Counted from the stretch's first letter, positions 10,984 to 21,756 are shown. The stretch is DNA of 64,000 nucleotides from Megamerina dolium (GCA_963854835.1 OY978530.1:31216695-31280694); one strand, 5' to 3'. Made by a program: numbers and translations. Notes: a model not told the origin generated them from the letters alone.

Positions 10984-11339
10984 TTATGTATGAATATAAC
11001 ATGCTTCGCCAACCATCTCTGTTCTTCGCCAGCTGGCGCCAATTAGAAATTCCAAGCGCCGTCAGGTTTTCCAGTACTTGGTCTTCCTACCGGAGGTTAG
11101 ATCTTCCTCTTCTGCGTCGTCCTACAGCTGGTAGGAGCACCTTCTTAGCTGAAGCTCGACATGACCTAGCCAGCGCAGCCGTTGTATTTTGATGCGCTTT
11201 ACTATGTCACTATCGGCATACAGCTCGTACAGCTCATGGTTGTACCTTATTCGGCGTAGGACTTTTCTCTCGAAAACTCCAAGTATTCGCTCATTCGAGG
11301 TGGAGCGCCATATGTTAGGACAGGCATGATGAGAGACTT

Positions 11340-12560
11340 CTACAGTGTAGTTTTCGTTCTTCGAGAGAGGGCTCGACTTCTCAATTGCTTACTTAGCCCA
11401 AAGTAGCACCTGTTTGCAAGAGTGATCCTTCCCAATATCTCCAGGCTGACGTCATTACTGCTGTTAATGCTGGTTCCAAGATAGCCAAATTCCCTTACTA
11501 CTTCAAAAGCGTAGTTGTCAACAGTGACGTGCTGTTCAAAACACCGGGACTCTTTGTTTGCTGACACTAGATACTTCGTCTTGCCCTAGTTCACCGTGAG
11601 ACCCATACGACGCGACTCTCTTTCCAACTCTGAGAATGCTGCACTGACTGCTCGCGTGTTCATGCCGATTATGTCAATATCGTCAGCATACGCCAACAGC
11701 ATGACACTTTTGTTGAAGATAGTGCCATTATGTCGTAGATCAGCAGCTCGTATTATTTTCTCCATAATAAGATTGAAGAAGTCGCACGATAACGAATCAC
11801 CTTGTCTGAAACCCCGTTCGGTACTAAACGGTGCGGAGAGGTCCTTCCCAATTTTCACTGCACAACGGGAGTTATGCAGTGTTATTCTACAAAGTCAAAT
11901 GAGCTTTGCAGGAATACCGAACTCAGAAACTGTTGCGTAGAGGTAATCCCTTACCGGACTGTCAAAAGTGGCTTTATAATCAACAAATATATGGTTTGTG
12001 TCGATCTGTTTTTCTAGAGTCTTCTCCAAAATTTGGGGCAGTGTGAAAATCTGGTCGATGGTAGATTTACCAGGTCTGAAAACTCACTGATAAGGTCCAA
12101 TCAGGTTGTTGAGCATGGGTTTCAATTTTTCACAAAGTACACTCGATAGGACCTTTTATACAATGCTCAGGAGACTTATTCCACGGTAGTTGGTTCAAAT
12201 TGTGGGGTCTGCTTTTTTATGTACAGGACACAGTACATTGAGCCTCCAATCATCAGGCACGCTTTCATTCGACCATATTCTGCTTATGAGTTGATGCATG
12301 CAGGAGAGCAGCTCATCGCCTCCGGTCTTAAACAACTCGGCAGGCCATCAGCATCTGCAGCTTTGTTGTTCTTCAGCCTTAAAATGGCCGTTTCAACCTC
12401 GTCACAGTCGGGTGGTAGAACATCAACATCTGTAATTGGGATTATTGGACAATCTCCTCCACTAGCGAAATTGTTCGTAGCATCGCCATTCAGTAACGTG
12501 GAGGAGTGTTCCCTCCATAGGCTCAGTACACTCTGGACATCTTGCCACATCAGAGCCACT
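11340..12560 (-). pseudogene. RTE reverse transcriptase, fragmented
   Basis: Blocks from N to C: 12,284-12,559 with AILRLKNNKAADADGLPS, the RT fingers (K..ADG..P); then unframed sequence with DF-type motifs to about 11,860; then 11,586-11,858 with GFRQGDSLSCDFFNLIME and YADDIDIIGMNT; then 11,340-11,567 with FGYLGTSINSSNDVSLEILG. The RQGD motif in place of PQG is typical of RTE. YADD is intact. Stops between blocks inactivate the gene. Confidence 0.85.
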
Positions 12561-12586
12561 TAGGCTCTTGATCATTCTAAGAGTTT

Positions 12587-13806
12587 TCAAGTCTCATTCT
12601 TGACGGTACACATCTCTATCTCCTCACACTCACGTATTTCCAACACCCTCTTCTTACGCCTGAACAGACGTCTCTCTGCACTCCTTTTCTCTCTATACCG
12701 CTCCTTAACAGCTCGCGTTGCGCCTGCACGCAGGGTTCTTCTGTAGGCGGCGTCTTTCTCTGCGGTAGCGTCGCGACACTCCTGATCATACCACTCATTC
12801 CTCAGAGGCCGGTAGTAACCGATTACCTCCTCGGCAGCAGTAGTCATGGAGTGGGATATATGTGTCCACCGTGCGCATGTATCATCAAGTTGGGGAGTGT
12901 TCTGCATAAGCAGATCCGATAGTCGAGTGGAAAATGCATCTGCTGTCTCTGGTGATCGCAGCTTACTGACGTCGAGCTTTCTCTGTGTGGGACTTCTCTT
13001 GTTATTTGCGACACATAAGCGTGTGCGCACCTTAGCTGCAACAAGGTAGTGATCCGAGTCGATGTTGGCACCACGGATCGATTTCACGTCCATCACACTG
13101 GAAGCATGCCTTCCGTCAATCACCACATGATCAATTTGGTTTCTTGTACGTTGATCTGGAGACAGCCATGTCGCTTTGTGGATGTAGAGATGCTGGAATC
13201 TGGTACCACCAATTACCATGTTTCGTGCTGCGGCGAAGTCGATCCGGAGACGTTCTGGTGGAGGCTAAATTTTCCGACAGTTGGACCAAAGGTACCTTCC
13301 TTGCCCACCCTGGCATTAAAGTCGCCAAGCACGATTTTGATATCGTGGCGGGGGCAGCGGTCATAAGCTTCTTCGAGGCGCTGAAAGAAGCTCTCCTTGG
13401 TCCCATTGTCCTTCTCATCCGTCGGAGCGTGGGCACATAAAAGGCTGATGTTGAAAAATTTTACCTTGATGCGGATTGTGGCCAGCCGTTCGTTCACAGG
13501 CGTGAACTGTGAGACAAGATGTCGTAGTCTCTTGCTGACAAAAAATCCACATCCTAATTCGTGCCTTTCAGCATGGCAACTGTAGTAGATGTCACAGGAC
13601 GCTCTTTTGGAGCAGCCCTGTCCTGTCCATCGCATTTCCTGGAGAGCGGTGATGTCAGCTCTGTATTTTTCGAGGACATCAACCAGCTGGATAGAGGCAC
13701 CCTCCCTATAAAGGGATCGGACATTCCAGGTGCATATCCGTAAATCGTGGTCCTTTTTTCGTTTGCGGGGGTCATCAACAAAAGCGGTAGTCCTTATCCG
13801 AGGCAT
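12587..13806 (-). pseudogene. RTE endonuclease domain
   Basis: The first block (13,213-13,806) reads [34 protein letters not shown] and IVLGDFNARVGKEG, the APE-type endonuclease motifs with the catalytic E, D and N visible. After a frameshift the second block (12,587-13,219) has NQIDHVVIDGRH and SDHYLVAAKV, the last two catalytic motifs (D and SDH). A basic linker rich in R and K follows. The domain would nick target DNA for priming. All catalytic motifs survive, but the two halves are out of frame. Confidence 0.85.
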
Positions 13807-13810
13807 ATTT

Positions 13811-13814
<4 letters not shown>

Positions 13815-13854
<40 letters not shown>

Positions 13855-13872
13855 ACATATATATATATATGT

Positions 13873-13930
<58 letters not shown>

Positions 13931-13982
13931 ACATATATATATATATATATATATCTACATATATATATATATATATATATAT
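13815..13982. repeat. (TA)n microsatellite with embedded TCTACATATA/TATGTAGA arms
   Basis: About 168 bp of TA units with four interruptions reading ATCTACAT or ATGTAGAT. These pair with each other as inverted repeats, so the tract can fold into long cruciform-like hairpins. It separates the 5' end of the RTE element from a second RTE endonuclease fragment. Confidence 0.95.
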
Positions 13983-14124
13983 ACAAGAACGCGGTCCCAG
14001 AACTACCCGACCTGACATATAGATGGCGGCAGTAGTTTGAAAAAAATAATTTTGGTAAAAAGTGGCAAGATTATAAAGCATGTTTTAAGTTTCAAGGCGC
14101 AACGTTGTTTAGTATTTTTTTTCG

Positions 14125-14510
14125 TACAGTTGGTCCAAAGGTACCTTCCTTGCCCACCTGGAAGTGGGCAGCGGTCGTAAGCTTCTTCGAGACGCGGAAA
14201 GAAGCACTCCTTGATCACATTGTCCTTCTCAACCGTCGGAGCGTGGGCACATATAAGGCTGATGTTAAAGAATTTTGCCCTGATGCGGATTGTGGCCAGC
14301 CGTTCATTCACAGGCCTGAAATGCGAGACAAGGTGTTGTATTTTCTTGCTGACCAAAAATGCACATCCTAATTCGTGCCTTTCAGCATGGCAACTGTGGT
14401 ATACAAATATATCACAAGACGCTCTTTTGGAGCAGCCCTGTCCCGTCCATCGCATTTCCTGAAGAGCGGTGATATCAGCTCTCTATTTCTTAAGGACATA
14501 TAAATCATTC
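14125..14510 (-). mobile_element. second RTE endonuclease fragment
   Basis: Minus-strand sequence with MRWTGQGCSKRASCDI, HSCHAERHELGCAFLVSKK and ICAHAPTVEKDN repeats the endonuclease of the RTE element at 10,984-13,806. It is diverged and begins and ends inside the domain. The break at about 14,125 falls within the sequence that would encode VLGDFN. The order RTE, microsatellite, RTE fragment suggests either two insertions at one site or a partial duplication. Confidence 0.8.
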
Positions 14511-14561
14511 ATGGCCTTATTCTTGAGGCCTTATAAATATATACATATATATATTATATAT

Positions 14562-14628
14562 TAATTAAATTTACGCTTCCACAGCCGGGGATCGAACGCA
14601 CAACCTACAGATCGGGCGCGCATAATCC
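14562..14628 (-). repeat. tRNA-like SINE fragment (family 2)
   Basis: CTTCCACAGCCGGGGATCGA on the plus strand is the complement of a pol III B-box (GTTCGATCCCCGG-like) with its flanking stem. The same block, starting TTAATTAAATTTACGC, recurs at 44,450-44,532 with an A-box still attached. Here the A-box half is missing, so this is a truncated copy. Confidence 0.65.
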
Positions 14629-14639
14629 AATATTAATGC

Positions 14640-14821
14640 TTAATCAGATTAATTGATAATAATTAATTTTCTTTTATGTTATATATTGCAACAGTTGGAT
14701 TATATCGGAAGTTGGTTTTGTTTCATTTTTTGGTTGTTATATTTAAAATAAATTTGTCAATATCGTCAGTTGTTGACTGTGCATATAGGTAGGAGGGTTA
14801 TTGACACTATAAGTAACTACA
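14640..14821 (-). repeat. polypurine tract and start of errantivirus 3' LTR
   Basis: On the minus strand AAAAGGGGG (14,817-14,826 region) is followed at once by TGTAGTTACTTATAG, the layout of a polypurine primer and an LTR that starts TGT. The LTR can be followed for about 180 bp and is then cut off near the SINE fragment. I could not find its partner 5' LTR. Confidence 0.5.
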
Positions 14822-14828
14822 CCCCCTT

Positions 14829-15649
14829 TTAGTTTAGAATTCTCCTGAAAATTTGTTCTATTTCTGAATCTATTTTATTATTAGTTTCGTTGGGTATTGG
14901 ATATCTGATTTTAATATTTTTAAAAGTAATGGGAATTTTTATGCCAAGTACTAAATATGTGCCATTAAAATATGCTGTTCCCGATTGTAAATACTCTAAT
15001 TTATTATAATCAATATCATAATTGATTATTTCGTTGCTTGTTAATATGCTAGGATGTATTATTTTGTATTTCGTTGCTACAACGTTATCAAGTATTTGTT
15101 CTATTCTAGTTTTTAACAATTGGATTTTTGTTAATTTGTTCGCTCATATTCTTTATCAATAAACATTTAATTCTTCTTCTAATTTAATTTTGTCATTACT
15201 TTTAATGTCACTTAATTGTTCTAATGTTATATTGAAATAATCGTTGTCCTGAATTTGTTTATTAATTTTCTCGCCCGTCTGGTCTGGTTGATTTTGTCTT
15301 GTCTATCTTCGTCGTCCATAGTACCGAATACCCATTTCGATAAGCTACCTACACCATTTGTTAGTCCATGTTTTTGTCTATTTCTTTTGGGTTTTAATGT
15401 AAGTAGTTTGTTTCTTGTATCCACTATTTCTAACTGAAGTAAATCTTTGTATGTAGCTTAGACTATTACTATATTGTCAGTCATTTTATCTAGAATATTC
15501 TCTATCTTGCTTACGTTAATCATATGTAGAACTATTTCTATATCTTTAACTATTTCTTGGTTTGTTATGTGAATATTTGCAAATCCTGTTTGGTCCGTTA
15601 TATGCGTTACGGTAATGTTTCCATTAATTAAGTGCGTCCCTTGTATCAT
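14829..15649 (-). pseudogene. errantivirus envelope protein, broken
   Basis: Three open blocks (15,458-15,649, 15,227-15,424, 14,829-15,119) follow the integrase, and the first overlaps its end by 26 bases, as in errantiviruses. The middle block has a basic KPKRNRQK stretch followed by a glycine-containing GLTNGVGSLSKWVFG segment. That matches the position of the protease cleavage site and the hydrophobic segment of the insect F-type envelope family. The third block belongs to the ectodomain; no transmembrane anchor remains in frame. Known family role: envelope glycoprotein of an insect retrovirus-like element. At least two frame breaks disable it. Confidence 0.7.
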
Positions 15650-16463
15650 CAGAAGAATTATTATTGTTATCTGTAAATTTAAATGGCCTTTTAGTGTTGC
15701 TTGGGTGTACGTTTTTTAGGCTTTTCTTCTTAAATTTTGGTTGTTCTTTATGTTTTCGTGCTTTACAGTTTTTCACGAAACCTTCATTTCTGATTTCTTT
15801 GTAATCTTCTTTTTTTGTATTTAGTTTGTATATTACTTTCCTTTTATATAGTTCCATGTTTTGTTTAATTATTTCTTCGTCTATTTTTCCATTTTGTACA
15901 TCAATAGGAGTGCTTTTAATAGTTGAGTGATAGCTATTGTTATAGTTTCTAATGGCTTTTTGTGTGATTTGATTAATTGGTAGATTTTTATTCGAATGGT
16001 ATATTATCCTGAACTTTTCAGCAATTGTATTGTGCATTCGTTCTACGTCTGCGTTACCAGTATTACTATGTGGTTTAGTTAGATGAAGCTCAATTCCTTC
16101 TTGATCTAGAAATTCTTTAATACGTATTGTTTTGAATTCATTATCAGCTATTATTTTTGCTGGTTTCCCTATATTTGAAAAATGATTTTCTAACTGCTCG
16201 ATAAACGTCACGTGGTTTCTATCATTCAAAGAGTATGCTGCTCCGAACTTAGAGAATATATCTATTATTGTTAAAAATTTAAACTTCTTCATTACGTATG
16301 TGTCTATATGTAATATTTTATTTATATATGACGGTGTTTCAGTGTAATTGAATTTCAGTTTAATGGGATTCCGGTAATAAATTTTATTTCTTATATAATT
16401 ATAGGTTTCTTGAATGCTCGAATGCATACTTTCTCTGATATAGTAAAGTGATATCTGCTTCAC
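15624..16463 (-). CDS. errantivirus integrase, C-terminal part of Pol
   Basis: An open frame of 279 residues. Catalytic core motifs read ILHIDTYVMKKFKFLTIID for the first acid, IADNEFKTIRIKEFLDQEG for the second and NTGNADVERMHNTIAEKFR for the glutamate, so the D,D,E set is intact. A basic tail rich in lysine ends in an Asn/Asp-rich stretch. The upstream zinc-binding HHCC region lies in other frames (about 16,470-16,810). The protein would insert element DNA into the genome in the nucleus. The ATG is internal to the original polyprotein, so the start has no biological meaning. Confidence 0.85.
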   Translation of the reverse strand: MKQISLYYIRESMHSSIQETYNYIRNKIYYRNPIKLKFNYTETPSYINKILHIDTYVMKKFKFLTIIDIFSKFGAAYSLNDRNHVTFIEQLENHFSNIGKPAKIIADNEFKTIRIKEFLDQEGIELHLTKPHSNTGNADVERMHNTIAEKFRIIYHSNKNLPINQITQKAIRNYNNSYHSTIKSTPIDVQNGKIDEEIIKQNMELYKRKVIYKLNTKKEDYKEIRNEGFVKNCKARKHKEQPKFKKKSLKNVHPSNTKRPFKFTDNNNNSSDDTRDALN

Positions 16464-16808
16464 TGCTTCAACTTCGGTTTTGATATCTTGTGTGATTTTA
16501 TAAATTTTAATTGTCTGTCGTTAGAAAACATTTCTATTAATTTTTGTTAAACTACTTTGTAATCTGTGTCACATAACTCCAAATATATTCCTATATTTCC
16601 CTTCGTAATGTATTTTCGAAATATTTCGCCCATTCTATCAAAGTCGCATTCTGCTATAAAGATTATTCTTTTTCCATGTAACATTTTTAATTCCTCTACT
16701 TTGTTGTGTGTTAAAATTATCTATGTTTTGTATGTATTTACTATATCTTTCTTAATGCAAAAATGGTCATGTAGATCTTCTGCAGCTGAATGGATTGTTG
16801 CTAGAGTT

Positions 16809-17225
16809 TCAATATCTTCTAAATTGTCTAACATTTCTAAACTGGTGATCGGTGAAAATTGTGAATTTTCTTACATAAAGGTAGGGTCTTAAATAGTTTA
16901 CGCTCCATAAAATAGCTAAAAACTCTTTATCTTTCGCGGAGTAATTTTTCTCGTGATTATTTAGTGTTCTTGATATAAAACATATTGGGTGTCCTTCTTG
17001 GGAGAGCACTGCTCCAATTGCATAGTTTGATGCGTTTGTAGTTAATGTGAATGGCCTGTCAAAGTTTGGGTATCTCAATATTGGATGAGAGCTCATTAAT
17101 GTTTTTAACTTTTCGAATGCCTCTATATAGCTTCGATCTTTTACGTTTATTTTTACATTTTTCTTTAAATATTTTGCAATAGGTTGGACTACTTTTGCGT
17201 AATCTTTTATAAATTTACGGTAGTA
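16809..17225 (-). pseudogene. errantivirus RT connection and RNase H
   Basis: The frame reads YYRKFIKDYAKVVQPIAKYL, then FTLTTNASNYAIGAVLSQEG, CFISRTLNNHEKNYSAKDKE and FTIFTDHQFRNV. This is the RT connection followed by RNase H of a Ty3/gypsy polyprotein. The first acidic residue of RNase H (usually TDAS) is an asparagine here (TNAS). The open frame runs on to 17,309, but its first 28 residues are antisense to the inserted Jockey LINE. The true upstream sequence lies at 20,513-20,580 (FLEITRYYRK). Confidence 0.85.
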
Positions 17226-17254
17226 AATATGGACATACGAAGACATATTGTACC

Positions 17255-17533
17255 GTGCCAGCTGTTTGTGTGATTTGTGGAGATCTTCATAAATCAAACA
17301 TATGCCCAAAATCTAAAGGCGATGCTAGCATAAAAAAATGCAGCAATTGTGGAGGTAATCACACCGCAAATTATAGAGGTTGCCCAGTATATACAACCCT
17401 AAAGCTAAATTTCTTCGCTAGCAAACAACCTCTAAAACCAGTTGAGCAAACTCAGATAGCCAACTCAAGTAAGAGACAAAATATTGCTGCAACACAATTC
17501 TTCTCTGCAATCCCAAACAAGCTAGCGTGTTAA
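17255..17533 (+). pseudogene. Jockey ORF1 (Gag) C-terminal zinc knuckles
   Basis: Ninety-two residues with VCVICGDLHKSNICPKS and CSNCGGNHTANYRGCPVY, tandem CCHC knuckles of Jockey-clade ORF1 proteins. The N-terminal part of ORF1 was lost by 5' truncation. After a stop at 17,531 the frame degrades, but the methionine- and glutamine-rich segment NMNQFMNSMQTMMQEM (about 17,640-17,690) still belongs to ORF1. Family role: RNA-binding chaperone of the retrotransposon particle. Confidence 0.8.
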
Positions 17534-17735
17534 AACAAACCCACACCAACAAAGCAATGTAAATAATGAGCAGAAACACTCACTGCCCACCCAACAGCCA
17601 AGTACCCTTGAACATTTGCTTCAAACATTAATTCAGAATATGAACCAATTCATGAACTCAATGCAAACAATGATGCAAGAAATGATGAAAAATCAATCGA
17701 TGTTACTCCAAACATTGCTATCCAGACCATGAGTT

Positions 17736-18682
17736 GTCTCAAGATATGACACTGGAACGCCAACGGCTTAAGCCAGCACCGTTTGGAGCTAATTCAATTC
17801 CTTGAATCCAGCCAGATCGACATAATGATGATATCTGAGACCCATTTCACTGACAAAAATTGCTACCAAATACCATATTACAAACTGTATACCACAAATC
17901 ATCCGCATGGTAAGGCACGCGGAGGAACTGCCATATTGATAAAAAGCAGAATAAAACATCATGTTCTCGAAGATTTCAGTAGCGTCTACTTGCAAGCAAC
18001 ATCTATATGTCTGGAAGAATACATCTCTAAGCTAGTAATATCTGCGATATACTGTCCCCCAAGATACAGTATTACCGAACAGCAATATAAAGAATTTTTC
18101 TCAACTCTTGGTAGCAAATTCTTGGTTGCTGGCGATTTCAACGCCAAACACACTCACTGGGGCTCCCGCTTAATAACTCCAAAAGGCAGAAGACTATGCT
18201 CAATCATCACTAACCACGGCTACGATGTTATTTCAAATGGTCAACCGACATATTGACCGACGGACAAGAGGAAGATACCCGATCTCATAGACTTTGGAGT
18301 CGCCAAAGGTTTGCAGATGGAAAATATCTCCACAGAGTGTAATTATGATCTATCATCTGACCACTCACCCACGGTAATATCTATAAAATCACCAAGCCCC
18401 CAAGGCAATTGCGTTAGAAAGAAAATGGACTGGTTAAAATTCAAGAAATATATAAATTCCCATCTTCCCCTGAGTACTGTATTAAGAAATGGACACGTTG
18501 TAGACTCAGCACTCGAAAAATTCAACCAGCTGCTCTCATTAGCTCTCAGCTCAGCCACCTGCACAAAGGTATGCAAGCAATCAAACTATAGCCCATACAC
18601 ACCAGCCGCCATTGAATTGCTAGTAAGACAGAAAAGAAGACTCCGAAGACAATGGCAAGAATTCAGATCACGGCATCTGTAA
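17736..18682 (+). pseudogene. Jockey ORF2 endonuclease domain
   Basis: The likely start, MSCLKI, is followed at 17,754 by TGA where HWNANGLSQHR begins. From 17,783 the frame is open: DIMMISETHFTD (catalytic E), VISAIYCPPRYS, FLVAGDFNAKHTHWGSR (D and N) and, after a TGA at 18,256 replacing a tryptophan (TY-stop-PTDKRK), DLSSDHSPTVISI (SDH). All catalytic motifs are present and only two UGA codons interrupt it. A TAA at 18,680 ends the next block in the linker. Confidence 0.85.
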
Positions 18683-18796
18683 ACACAGCTACAGCACTGC
18701 ACTCGAAAGTTAAAGCAAGCCGTAAAAAATAAAAACAACAAAGAGTTAGAAGAGCACATAGCGAAATTAACACCTGGTGAAGCGTCAGACTACTCT

Positions 18797-20373
18797 TTGT
18801 GGAAATCAGCAAAAAACTCAAATCGGCCAATTCTCACTGATTCCTCCATCCGTTTGAGTGACGGTAATTGGGCTAGAAACAACTGTGAGAAAGGATTGGC
18901 TTTTGCAAACCACCTAAAAAGTGTGTTTACACCCAATCCACCCTCTTCACAGTCCTCATTACCAATATTAAATTCTCAACCTTGCTCAATAACGCTCAAA
19001 ATTAAAAAAAAGGACATATTCAAAGCAATTTATAAAGATTTAAACCCAAAAAAATCACCTGGTCCAGATGAAATTACCGGTAAAATGATAAAAGAGCTAC
19101 CTCCGGCTTCAGTAATTCATCTGATGCACATTTTCAATGCTATCCTTCGTATTAAACACTATCCCAAATGCTGGAAAACTTCAAAAATTATTATGATAGC
19201 AAAACCAGGAAAAGACCCTACAAAAGTTGCATCGTACAGACCTATCAGCCTCCTTCCTCTACTCTCTTAAGTATTCGAAAAGCTACTTGTCATGAATATA
19301 ACTCCATTTATTAATCTCAACCAACTGATTCCTCAACATCAGTTTGGATTTAGAAAACAGCACGGCACAATAGAACAAGTCCACCGCATTGTAACTCTGA
19401 TAAGGAACACTTTTGAAGAAAAAATGTATTGCTCATCTGTCTTTCTTGATATCACTCAAGCTTTCGATAAAGTATGGCACGATGGCCTTATTTACAAACT
19501 CAAACTATTACTGCCTGCAAATGTCTCCTCATTGCTTGCTACCTCACAAAAAGACAATTTCTCGTACATCACAAGGATTACACAACAAATCCATTGGATA
19601 TTCACGCTGGCGTTCCTCAAGGAAGCGTTTTGGGCCCCTTACTGTATCTCTTATACACTTCAGATATGCCCAACAATAACTATACATTCATATCGACCTT
19701 TGCTGATGATATGGCAATATTGTGTTCTCGCTCTAACCCCATAGAAGCTACTAAACTCCTGCAGACTCATGTCGATTCTCTCGAAATCTGGCTAGCAAAA
19801 TGGCGTATAAAAGTCAATGAATCAAAGAGCGTACATGTAACCTTCACGCTAAGGCTAGATACATGTCCCCCACTTAATATTAATGGCCAATCAGTTCCAC
19901 AATGTTCCTCAACAAAGTACTTGGGTATTCACCTCGACAGAAGGCTGACATGGAAAAATCACATAGAGGCAAAGAAAACTCAGATCAAGCTTAAAATGAA
20001 TCAGTTATGGTGGCTATTACACAAAAAATCAAAGTTGAATCTTGAATATAAAGTGCTATTATATAAAGCAATCCTGAAGCCAATTTGGACTTATGGTATT
20101 CAGTTTTGGGGCACCACATCTCCCTCAAATATCGAAAAATTGCAGCGAATACAATCCAAGTGTCTGCGAATTATTGTAAACGCGCCTTGGTATATGAGGA
20201 ACGTTAACATCCATAGAAATTTAAATGTACCCACAATTTCTAAGGAAGTTGCAATGTCCTGCAGAAGATACATTCAAAAATTACACAATCATCCGAATCC
20301 CCCTGCTAGGCAATTGTTGCTGAGCAAGGGGCATCGTCGATTAAAAAGAAAAGATACACTGAATATGCTGTGA
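18797..20373 (+). pseudogene. Jockey ORF2 reverse transcriptase
   Basis: Block 1 (18,797-19,270) reads LNPKKSPGPDEITGKMIKEL and SYRPISLLPLLS, then a TAA. Block 2 (19,292 to about 19,545) has QFGFRKQHGTIEQVHRIV and FLDITQAFDKVWHDGL. After a one-base shift, block 3 (19,474-20,373, real from about 19,545) has GVPQGSVLGPLLYLLYTSD, TFADDMAILCSRS (FADD active site), LGIHLDRRLTWKNHI and TYGIQFWGTTSPSNIEKLQR. It ends at the natural C-terminus RRLKRKDTLNML. Both the TAA and the shift are also in copy B. Confidence 0.9.
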
Positions 20374-20599
20374 AATTGCTATACCTCGCGACTCAACAAA
20401 TTGTGATGGAACGTTGGGAATATCACATAATTTTAGTTAGTTTGTAAGATTTGAGTACTTATTGTTAGTTTCTAAGTAATTTAGAAAGATCCAATAAAAA
20501 AAACTAAAAAAAACGGTAGTACCTTGTTATCTCTAAAAAATTTTTTATTTGTTTCTCTGCTATAGTAGTGGTAATGTTTTTATTATTTTTATTTTATCA

Positions 20600-21136
20600 G
20601 GTGTTGAGTACTATTTTTCCACAACACTCACTTAGTACCTAACGGCTAGACTCAAGGATGTAACGCACAAAATTCACACCAAGACCTAAGCTCCTAAATA
20701 TCCTTCGAGACTATCACACTACTTAGCTAAAATATTTATCAATGATACTTGCAGTTTTGGGTATTCGTTTTATTTCTAGTGTTTTGTATTTTGCACTTTT
20801 ACACTAATACTGGAAGGCCTCGTAAGGATCGCAGTATTTTACAATTTCTTACACCCTAGCACTTCACAACTCGGTACAAGACTCACAACTGAAAAAGCGA
20901 CTGCCTTCAGTAAGCTGGCAGCTTATATACCATTTTTCTAATACTAGCCACATATCAATCTACCCACATACCAACATATAACATACATACACACACCTCT
21001 TGTGTGTATGTATGTATTTATTTATGTACACGATCGATGCACTCCACTTGTGCGTATATATTACGTGAGAAAGCAACTTTTTGATATTCACACACATGAG
21101 TAGTCCGCGTGATTTTAGTTATCGTGTATGCTTACA
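20600..21136 (-). repeat. LTR-like block replacing the errantivirus RT core
   Basis: Between the RT N-terminus (ends at 21,137) and the RT connection (resumes at about 20,580) lies about 540 bp of unrelated sequence. On the minus strand it starts TGTGTAAGCATACACG, has TATATAAGCTGCCAGC (a TATA box) and about 40 bases later TCAGTTGTGAGTC (an initiator-like site). That is the layout of an insect LTR promoter. It holds a perfect 15-bp hairpin at 20,981-21,015. No target duplication or partner LTR was found. It may be a solo LTR with flanking deletion, or a recombination product. Confidence 0.45.
20981..21015. repeat. perfect 15-bp inverted repeat
   Basis: ACATACATACACACA at 20,981-20,995 is the exact reverse complement of TGTGTGTATGTATGT at 21,001-21,015, with a five-base CCTCT loop. 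It lies inside the LTR-like block. Confidence 0.9.
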
Positions 21137-21659
21137 CAGTTCCACACTCCTTAATTAAGATTTGGTGATACCCTTTAGCTAGGTCTATGGTTGTGAAATA
21201 CTGCGCTTTACCTAATTTGTCCAAAATGGAATCTATGTTTGGTATAGGATATTTGTAGTCTATGGTAACCTCATTCAATTTTCTATAGTCTATCATGATC
21301 CTGTATTTACGTTCCCTTGAGTTGTCCATTTTCTTAGGTACTACAATTAATAGACTAGAGTATCGTGAATGACTTTTTCGTATGATTCCTTGTTCTTCCA
21401 TTTCTTTAATTTGTATTCGTACTTCTGCTTCATGCTGCGGAGGGTATCTGTATAATTTGCTGTTTATTTCTTTGTCCGTTAATTGGTGTCCTGCTTTAAA
21501 TTTAAAATACAAGTTCTTAGATCGTTTCAATATTTTTACTACTTCTTTACTTTCTTCTATGTTTAAATGGCTTAACTGTATTCTATCCAAATCAAAATCG
21601 TTGGTTTCCAATGTGCAAACTTGTAAGTTAGTATAAGGGTTATTTCTAAATTTTGTCAT
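21132..21659 (-). pseudogene. errantivirus RT N-terminal region
   Basis: An open stretch of 175 residues with SKLYRYPPQHEAEVRIQIKE, GIIRKSHSRYSSLLIVVPKK, YRIMIDYRKLNEVTIDYKYP and FTTIDLAKGYHQILIKE. These are the RT fingers and the first catalytic aspartate (TTIDLAKGYHQI). The frame then runs into the LTR-like block, and the palm with the YLDD box is missing. It is followed downstream only by the connection domain, so the enzyme cannot be made. Confidence 0.85.
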
Positions 21660-21756
21660 TTTTTGTTAAGCGTTATGCATCTATCCACTAAGTTTATTGT
21701 TGTGTCTAACAAATTGAGTAGGTCAATTCTTACAATAAAACTATACTCTCGTCCCT

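Larger units (their letters stand above)
10984..13806 (-). mobile_element. RTE-type LINE, nearly full coding length
   Basis: A minus-strand LINE with APE endonuclease (13,806 to about 13,050), linker, RT (about 12,560 to 11,340) and 3' part (11,340 to 10,990). Proteins of this type are often mis-annotated in insects as craniofacial development protein 2. Both ends abut TA-rich microsatellites, at 10,795-10,983 and 13,815-13,982. The 3' part encodes the FERKVLRRIF-like and [24 protein letters not shown] block also present in a plus-strand copy at 45.0-45.6 kb. Frameshifts and stops separate five or six open blocks. Confidence 0.85.
17226..20512 (+). mobile_element. Jockey-clade LINE copy A, 5'-truncated in ORF1
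   Basis: A 3.29-kb LINE inserted in the errantivirus pol. The nine bases ACGGTAGTA occur at 17,217-17,225 and 20,513-20,521. Removing the LINE and one copy restores the errantivirus frame (FLEITRYYRK). Contents: the end of ORF1 with zinc knuckles, the APE endonuclease, the RT and a short 3' UTR ending in AATAAAAAAAACTAAAAAAAAC. A second copy lies at 47,521-49,266 and a rearranged third at 33,642-34,205. Coding is close to complete, with a handful of stops. Confidence 0.92.

Noticed and set aside
10733..11192. Long Tyr/Ile-rich open frames on both strands
   Set aside because: They translate a TA/TATG microsatellite and have no codon bias or motif.
12587..13806. Host gene similar to craniofacial development protein 2
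   Set aside because: The APE motifs, followed on the same strand by RT with RQGD and YADD, show an RTE LINE; the host-gene name is a common mis-annotation.
13730..14035. Second pair of Tyr/Ile-rich open frames
   Set aside because: Same cause, the 13,815-13,982 microsatellite.
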